Below, piece after piece: positions 8,338 through 13,193 of a stretch of 13,193 bases of DNA. This DNA is from Prevotella sp. (GTDB lineage Bacteria; Bacteroidota; Bacteroidia; Bacteroidales; Dysgonomonadaceae). Both the position numbers and the translations under genes were made by a program. The notes under the pieces are model-generated. The model did not search any database, was not told the DNA's origin, and worked only from the letters and a program-made list of their open reading frames with translations. The first letter of the stretch is position 1. Every line of letters begins with the position of its first letter. Location: assembly GCA_031260865.1 (NCBI GenBank), contig JAISKQ010000083.1, positions 1 through 13,193 of the forward strand, in the 5' to 3' direction.

Positions 8338-8790
8338 ATGAAAAGATTTATAAAAATGATACCCATGCTTTTTATTATGGCATGTATCTTCTTTTCTTGT
8401 GATAAATTTAAAGATTCCAACGATTATGTAATCGAAGAACCTGTCAAAGAGCTTGATGGTTCTTGGTTTATCAGCAAGGCTACAAGAAATGGATTGGATA
8501 TTACCAAAACGATGGATTTTAAATCTTTCAAGATTACTTTCAACGGGGATAAATCCTATACTATCGAAAATTACATTCCTTTCTTGGTTCGTCAGAACGG
8601 AACATGGGAAACAAATGATATTCAGTATCCTACACAGTTGATCTTCAAAGAAGGTGGAAATGCAAATTCTTATGTATCTGCTTTCGATTATTCGGTAGTG
8701 AGAGGTGAACGACAGATAACCCTATCCTTTTCACCGGGTTGCCACACGAATATTTATTCATATATTTTAGAAAGAGTGTCTAACAATTAA
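8338..8790 (+). CDS. Small lipocalin-like lipoprotein of the PUL (resembles DUF5004)
   Basis: A 150-residue protein with a lipoprotein signal (IFFSC, Cys21) and an acidic linker (DKFKDSNDYVIEEP). A short beta-rich domain follows, opening with DGSWFISKATRNGLDITKTM and continuing with FKSFKITFNGDKSYTIENY and NGTWETNDIQYPTQLIF. The pattern of GxW, NGxDIT, a YTIEN strand and GTW before a YP strand is what I recall from lipocalin-like proteins (DUF5004) encoded in Bacteroidota glycan loci; the family name is from memory and needs a profile search. It is probably anchored to the outer membrane, perhaps as a surface accessory binding protein for SusC/SusD. It lies 29 bases after susD and 8 bases before the next gene, so all are probably translated from one message. 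Unlike its neighbours, I see no GCG or CGC triplet in the gene. Biochemical role unknown. Confidence 0.75.
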   Translation: MKRFIKMIPMLFIMACIFFSCDKFKDSNDYVIEEPVKELDGSWFISKATRNGLDITKTMDFKSFKITFNGDKSYTIENYIPFLVRQNGTWETNDIQYPTQLIFKEGGNANSYVSAFDYSVVRGERQITLSFSPGCHTNIYSYILERVSNN

Positions 8791-8798
8791 AATATATT

Positions 8799-9917
8799 AT
8801 GATGAAACGCAAATTAAATAAACGTCTAATATACAAGATGATACCGGCTATGGTATTAGTTATGCTATTGTTAGTTGCTTGTGGTATAGCTTGGTATGAG
8901 AATCATGGGGAAATATTCAAGGATGAATATCAAACGAACGACTCTCCTATAATTTATACAACAAGTTCTGTTCAAGCCGGCGACTACGCCGATTTCATCA
9001 TGTATATAAAGTGCGCGTCAAATCAAGATGAAATACATAAGTTGATCATTGCTTTCAATGTTCCCAAAACATGGACGGATGCTAAAGACGCGATAGTAAC
9101 ATGGGAAAATAATGAAGACTTGGGTACACAACGGAAATTGTCGTTGATTCCCGAAGGAACATCTCCTAAAAACAAACCCGGACTGTCATGGAACGAAGCG
9201 CTCCTCAACAATTTCGGAGGACAAAATCCGAACGTATTGGATGATACGCAATGGTTTACTTTTATAGCTGACGATCAATGGCCAATCTATAATGGCGGCA
9301 ACGCGTTCACTTTGTTTGTAAAAGTAAGAATCAGGGTGAAAACAGGACCGGACAACCTAAGGGCAAAAATAGGATTTTTCGCCAATTATGACGGTGATGG
9401 TTTAAGTACCGACGGAGACCGATGGAAAGTAATGTGGGGCGACTGTTTTGAAGTAACAGACGGAGAAGGCGATGTTATCGACTTCTGCGACTATCACTTC
9501 AGTTTGGCGACACCCGGACAGGCTACGCAGAATGATATTATAACATTCAAATACATTGGCGATTACTATACCAACGCTTTGATGGACGAAAGCAATATTT
9601 ATCTGAATGCCACAGCCTATACAGTCGAAGGTAATATTTATACGATAAATGAAATTTCGGAAAAGACAAGAATGAAGAAAGAATCCGAGTGGGGAGCAAT
9701 ATACAGCCTTACATTTTGGTCTGAAGCATTATTTAATGTCCCTGCCAACGAAACGATTACTTCCATTCGGTATTATTTCACGAATGCGGATGGTTCCAAG
9801 TATGTCAGCGATTATGATGAACAAAACAAGCTTACGCCGAGTGGCGATCCGAATCCTGCTATACTCGTTCCGGGAAGGCCAATCAACCCGTTTATATACA
9901 ACTTTGTTTGTAAATGA
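8799..9917 (+). CDS. Lipoprotein of unknown function in the PUL (resembles DUF4961)
   Basis: A 372-residue protein with a long positively charged n-region (MMKRKLNKRLIYK), a hydrophobic core and a good lipobox LVAC (Cys28), so a predicted outer-membrane lipoprotein. The mature part looks like all-beta, Ig-like modules. The first, at about 44-185, runs from SPIIYTTSSVQAGDYADFIM to NAFTLFVKVRIRVK. An aspartate-rich loop follows (NYDGDGLSTDGDRWKVMWGD), then a second module beginning around TPGQATQNDIITFKYIGDYY. The asparagine/aspartate-rich loop might bind calcium. I recall similar proteins, as DUF4961, next to DUF5004-type proteins in Bacteroidota loci, but am not certain. Its place between susD and susC suggests a surface accessory subunit comparable in position, not sequence, to SusE/SusF. 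A second ATG at 8802 is an equivalent start. No catalytic motif is recognisable. Confidence 0.75.
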   Translation: MMKRKLNKRLIYKMIPAMVLVMLLLVACGIAWYENHGEIFKDEYQTNDSPIIYTTSSVQAGDYADFIMYIKCASNQDEIHKLIIAFNVPKTWTDAKDAIVTWENNEDLGTQRKLSLIPEGTSPKNKPGLSWNEALLNNFGGQNPNVLDDTQWFTFIADDQWPIYNGGNAFTLFVKVRIRVKTGPDNLRAKIGFFANYDGDGLSTDGDRWKVMWGDCFEVTDGEGDVIDFCDYHFSLATPGQATQNDIITFKYIGDYYTNALMDESNIYLNATAYTVEGNIYTINEISEKTRMKKESEWGAIYSLTFWSEALFNVPANETITSIRYYFTNADGSKYVSDYDEQNKLTPSGDPNPAILVPGRPINPFIYNFVCK

Positions 9918-9918
9918 T

Positions 9919-9945
9919 ATAACGTTATGAATTTTTATAAAAATT
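9919..9945 (+). repeat. Two adjacent perfect palindromes upstream of susC
   Basis: ATAACGTTAT (9919-9928) and AATTTTTATAAAAATT (9930-9945) are each perfectly self-complementary and are separated by one base. They fill most of the 40-base gap before the susC-like gene. They could be operator half-sites or a weak RNA hairpin, but A/T-rich palindromes also arise easily by chance. Confidence 0.35.
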
Positions 9946-9957
9946 AAAATCGAATTT

Positions 9958-12900
9958 ATGTATTACAATTCAATATATAAAAGAATCAGTAAGAGTTGCT
10001 TCTTGCTTATGATTATATGGTTGTTATCAGGATATGGGACTGCTTTTGCTCAGAACATTACGGAAGTTGACACATCCGGTCTTTCAGGGTTGGTTGTTGA
10101 CCAATACAAGAGACCTATATCGAACGTGGAAATATCTGTCAAATACAGCGATTCTAAGGCAACCAGTGATGAAACCGGAGGTTTCAAAATTGACGCGAAT
10201 GTTGGCGTTACGCTCATTCTCAAGCACCCTGATTTTTGGGTAAAAGAGATTACGGTTCCTAAAAAACTGAAAAATAACGTGTTTACCGTCAATCTGAAAG
10301 ACAAAAAACTTAAAGATCCGGATACATTAGACGTCCCTTATGGAAAGACAATCGACAAAGAAAGCTATCTGGGCGCGGCATCGACCGTTTATTCGGAACA
10401 ACTATCCACATCATTGACGGGTAATATATTAGGCGCTGTGGTAGGTCGAGTATCAGGGTTGAATATTTCACAATATAGAGGGGTTCGGAATAGCTATACC
10501 TCCATAAATGTAATAGAAGACTCATTCATAGGCACTTTGGCGGACGTGTCAAAGGTAGGCTATAATGATAATACCCAATATAATTTCACGATGCGGGGAG
10601 CTTCATCTCCGGTAGTGATTGTGGATGGATTTCAAAGCGAAATGTTTAATCTGGATGTGGAAAGTATCGAATCCGTTTCGATACAAAAAGACGCCTTATC
10701 CGGTATGCTTTTGGGTGGAAGAAGCTCGCGCGGCGTGTTATATATAACAACAAAAAAACCTGTTGAAAGCGGTTTCCAAGTATCTTTTACCGGAAAATAC
10801 GGCATTCAGGAACCTATTAAAAAGCTTACGCCGCTTCCGTCTTATCAATGGGCGTACATGCTGAACGAAGCATTGTCAAACGATGGAAAAAAGGGTATTT
10901 ACACAGCCGCTGAAGTTGAAGCGTTCCGTAACGGCAGCAACACTTTGGCATATCCGAACGTAAATTGGTACGACGAAATATTAAAGAAGAACTCTACCAT
11001 TCAGTCTTATAACCTGAATGCCACAGGGGGAGGCAAGACAGCCCAGTACTTCGTCAACTTGGGTTATTTTACCGAAAACGGGTTGCTTAACGAAGATTCA
11101 CGGAACAATTACGATACCAATCTGAAATATGATCGTTATCTGATTACTTCCAAAATAAACGTGAATGTTTTACCTAACCTGAAAATGGGAGCGACCATCA
11201 TAGGCCGTATCGAACAAGGTAAACAACCGGGAGCCGGATTGAGTAGTATATTGAGCGATATATATACGGTTCCCAACGGAGTATATCCTATTTACAACCC
11301 GAATGGATCTTATGGCGGAACAAGGAACTATACGTATAATTTAATGGCGAAAGCTGTTAATTCCGGCTACATCGAAGATTTGGCTCGCGACGGATGGGGA
11401 AATATCGTCATCGACCACGACATGTCATGGTTAACAGAAGGTTTGTCAGCCCGCGTGATGGGAAGCATCGCTTCTCAAAGCCGTAGCGCTTTGATGCGCA
11501 GCAAACAAGAACCTGTTTATGTATATACGCCGTATAGCGATGGTTCGGGAGGCGATTATGAACGATTCGGATCAACCAATACACAGGAAAATAAATTCCG
11601 TGGCGTGTCCAACTATCAATACATGTACGGACAGGTTGCATTGGATTATAAAAAGGTGATAAACCTATCGCATACAATAGAAGGCAACGTGTTTGCCGAC
11701 ATAAAGGAAGTTTTGGATAACTATCAGTTACCGGAAAGACCTATAAACATCAACGCGGAAGCTAAATACGACTATCAGAAGAAATATTTCGCCCAAGCCG
11801 CCGTATCAAGGAGTTACTTGAACCGGTACGCGCCGGGCAACAGATGGGGTACATTCTATGCCTTTGGTCTGGGTTGGGATATTAGCAAAGAAACATTCCT
11901 TTCGCAAACTGATTGGTTGAACAAGCTCAAACTACGCGCCGTATTTGGTAGAACCGGCAACAGCATAAGCAGTAGCAATTACTATACATGGAGGCAACAA
12001 TACGAAAGTGGCATTAATCCTGTAGCCGACTATTCTTATCCGCAAGGATCGGATTACACTTCATGGTATAATACAGCGGCTTTGGGGCTTATCGAAACGG
12101 ATAACAGCCTGTCGAACCCGAATGTCTCATGGGAAAAAGCCAATAAGTTCAATATCGGATTCGACGTTGATTTGTTCAATAACCATCTGAATATCACAGC
12201 GGATTTTTATCGCGACAAATATTACGATTTGCTGATGATCAGAGGTAAAAGTATAGAACTTATAGGTTTGGCTTACCCGGCTGAAAATGTGGGGAAAAAT
12301 TTATTCAAAGGTATAGACCTGTCGATAACCACCCAGAATAATGTAGGGGATTTCAATTATTACGTGACAGGTAACTTGAGTGTCAATCAGTCGAAGATAT
12401 TATTCATGGACGAACAAAATGTGCCTGAAGAATATATGCGCAGAACCGGCAATCCGGTTGGATCCAGATACGGGCTTGTAGCCGAAGGATTTTTCCAAAC
12501 ACGGGAAGAAATCGCCAACAGCCCTGTTATCTCGGGCTTTAATATTGTTCCCGGCGACTTGAAATATAAGGATATGAATGGAGATGGCGTTATTGATACT
12601 TTTGACCAGACATTGATAGGCGGTAACAAGCCAATCGTTTATTTCGGATTAAATCTGGGATTTGAGTACAAAGGATTTGAACTTTCCGCCTTGTTCCAAG
12701 GAGTATACAATCGGGAAATTTATCTACCCGATGCAGGTTATGAATTTGCGTCCGGATTTTATGGATCAGGCAATAATTATAGTCAGGCTTATGAACATGT
12801 GTTGAATCGTTGGACTCCCGAAACGGCGGCGACAGCTCTCTTTCCAAGGCTTTCAACCAGTCCGGCTTACAACAACAATCCAAACGAATTAAGCAATTCA

Positions 12901-13131
12901 TTTTGGTTAAGGTCGGGTAATTATATCCGGTTGAAAAACCTGAATGTAGCTTACACATTACCCGATTCATTCTCAAGAAATTATCTGGGCGGAGTGAAAG
13001 TCAAGATATTTGTAAGCGGACAAAATCTATGGACGCAAGCTGCTTGCAGTTTGGTTGACCCCGAAGTTATCGATTTCAGGAGTTATCCGATGCTGCGTGG
13101 TTTCAATACAGGAATCAATATCAAATTTTAG
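9958..13131 (+). CDS. SusC/RagA-family TonB-dependent outer-membrane glycan importer
   Basis: A 1057-residue protein with a signal peptide cleaved probably after TAFA (residue 31, before Gln32). A carboxypeptidase-regulatory-like beta domain lies at about 42-113 (SGLVVDQYKRPISNVEISV), with no STN domain, so no sign of direct anti-sigma signalling. The plug runs from about 137 to 268, with the SusC marks TMRGASSPVVIVDGF (211-225), IESVSIQKDA (237-246) and GRSSRGVLYITTKK (254-267). The beta-barrel follows and ends in GINIKF with the terminal Phe typical of outer-membrane barrels. It would import oligosaccharides across the outer membrane using TonB-ExbBD energy, with SusD as lid. The usual VVVGYG segment before the plug reads LDVPYGK (124-130), and the plug has extra residues at about 175-207 before the RG motif, so this is a divergent SusC clade. 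The next gene begins 22 bases after the stop. Confidence 0.95.
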   Translation: MYYNSIYKRISKSCFLLMIIWLLSGYGTAFAQNITEVDTSGLSGLVVDQYKRPISNVEISVKYSDSKATSDETGGFKIDANVGVTLILKHPDFWVKEITVPKKLKNNVFTVNLKDKKLKDPDTLDVPYGKTIDKESYLGAASTVYSEQLSTSLTGNILGAVVGRVSGLNISQYRGVRNSYTSINVIEDSFIGTLADVSKVGYNDNTQYNFTMRGASSPVVIVDGFQSEMFNLDVESIESVSIQKDALSGMLLGGRSSRGVLYITTKKPVESGFQVSFTGKYGIQEPIKKLTPLPSYQWAYMLNEALSNDGKKGIYTAAEVEAFRNGSNTLAYPNVNWYDEILKKNSTIQSYNLNATGGGKTAQYFVNLGYFTENGLLNEDSRNNYDTNLKYDRYLITSKINVNVLPNLKMGATIIGRIEQGKQPGAGLSSILSDIYTVPNGVYPIYNPNGSYGGTRNYTYNLMAKAVNSGYIEDLARDGWGNIVIDHDMSWLTEGLSARVMGSIASQSRSALMRSKQEPVYVYTPYSDGSGGDYERFGSTNTQENKFRGVSNYQYMYGQVALDYKKVINLSHTIEGNVFADIKEVLDNYQLPERPININAEAKYDYQKKYFAQAAVSRSYLNRYAPGNRWGTFYAFGLGWDISKETFLSQTDWLNKLKLRAVFGRTGNSISSSNYYTWRQQYESGINPVADYSYPQGSDYTSWYNTAALGLIETDNSLSNPNVSWEKANKFNIGFDVDLFNNHLNITADFYRDKYYDLLMIRGKSIELIGLAYPAENVGKNLFKGIDLSITTQNNVGDFNYYVTGNLSVNQSKILFMDEQNVPEEYMRRTGNPVGSRYGLVAEGFFQTREEIANSPVISGFNIVPGDLKYKDMNGDGVIDTFDQTLIGGNKPIVYFGLNLGFEYKGFELSALFQGVYNREIYLPDAGYEFASGFYGSGNNYSQAYEHVLNRWTPETAATALFPRLSTSPAYNNNPNELSNSFWLRSGNYIRLKNLNVAYTLPDSFSRNYLGGVKVKIFVSGQNLWTQAACSLVDPEVIDFRSYPMLRGFNTGINIKF

Positions 13132-13152
13132 TATCCTCTAAAAGCGAAAAAC

Positions 13153-13193
13153 ATGAAAAATAAGATATATATACTGATCGGTTTATTTTTTAC
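13153..13193 (+). CDS. 5' end of a further exported protein, cut by the window edge
   Basis: An ATG at 13153 opens a frame that reads MKNKIYILIGLFF up to the window end. The short positively charged start followed by a hydrophobic run is a typical signal-peptide beginning. The 21-base gap after susC places it in the same operon. The gene following susC is most often a susD, so it could be a second susD-like gene, another surface lipoprotein or an enzyme. The visible 13 residues cannot decide. Confidence 0.6.
   Translation, partial: MKNKIYILIGLFF

Noticed and set aside
9927..9947. Six-codon ORF (MNFYKN) before susC
   Set aside because: It overlaps the palindromic A/T-rich gap, is out of frame with susC and has no supporting signal.

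Overview
The window is a single-strand, tightly spaced block of seven complete genes and the first 41 bases of an eighth, all on the + strand. It reads as part of a polysaccharide utilization locus (PUL) of a Bacteroidota bacterium, most likely of the order Bacteroidales. The reasons are a SusC-type TonB-dependent porin with an N-terminal carboxypeptidase-regulatory-like domain, a SusD/RagB lipoprotein, small outer-membrane-type lipoproteins between them, and A-rich translation starts without strong Shine-Dalgarno sequences. I cannot name a genus from this sequence.

Enzyme half (10-6338): a secreted SGNH/GDSL hydrolase with a long uncharacterised C-terminal extension (10-1395), a secreted GH38-like protein with changed catalytic motifs (1429-3984), and a lipoprotein GH92 exo-alpha-mannosidase (4011-6338). 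GH38 and GH92 together point to an alpha-mannoside substrate, such as N-glycan mannose or a microbial mannan. The SGNH enzyme could remove ester groups such as acetate. Substrate and linkage are inferences.

A 161-base gap (6339-6499) separates the two halves and holds an imperfect two-part stem-loop. It is the largest non-coding stretch in the window; all other gaps are 8 to 40 bases.

Uptake half (6500-13193): SusD-like lipoprotein (6500-8308), small lipocalin-like lipoprotein (8338-8790), a lipoprotein of about 370 residues (8799-9917), SusC-like porin (9958-13131), and the start of another exported protein (13153 to the window end). The usual PUL order is susC directly followed by susD. 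Here susD comes first and two accessory lipoproteins lie between.

Likely joint working: the SusD protein and the two lipoproteins bind the glycan at the cell surface, SusC imports it using TonB energy, and the exported GH38-like, GH92 and SGNH enzymes trim it outside the inner membrane. No regulator (hybrid two-component, SusR-like or ECF sigma/anti-sigma) and no endo-acting mannanase or endoglycosidase is visible, so the locus probably extends beyond both edges. I found no CRISPR array, tRNA, rRNA or insertion sequence.
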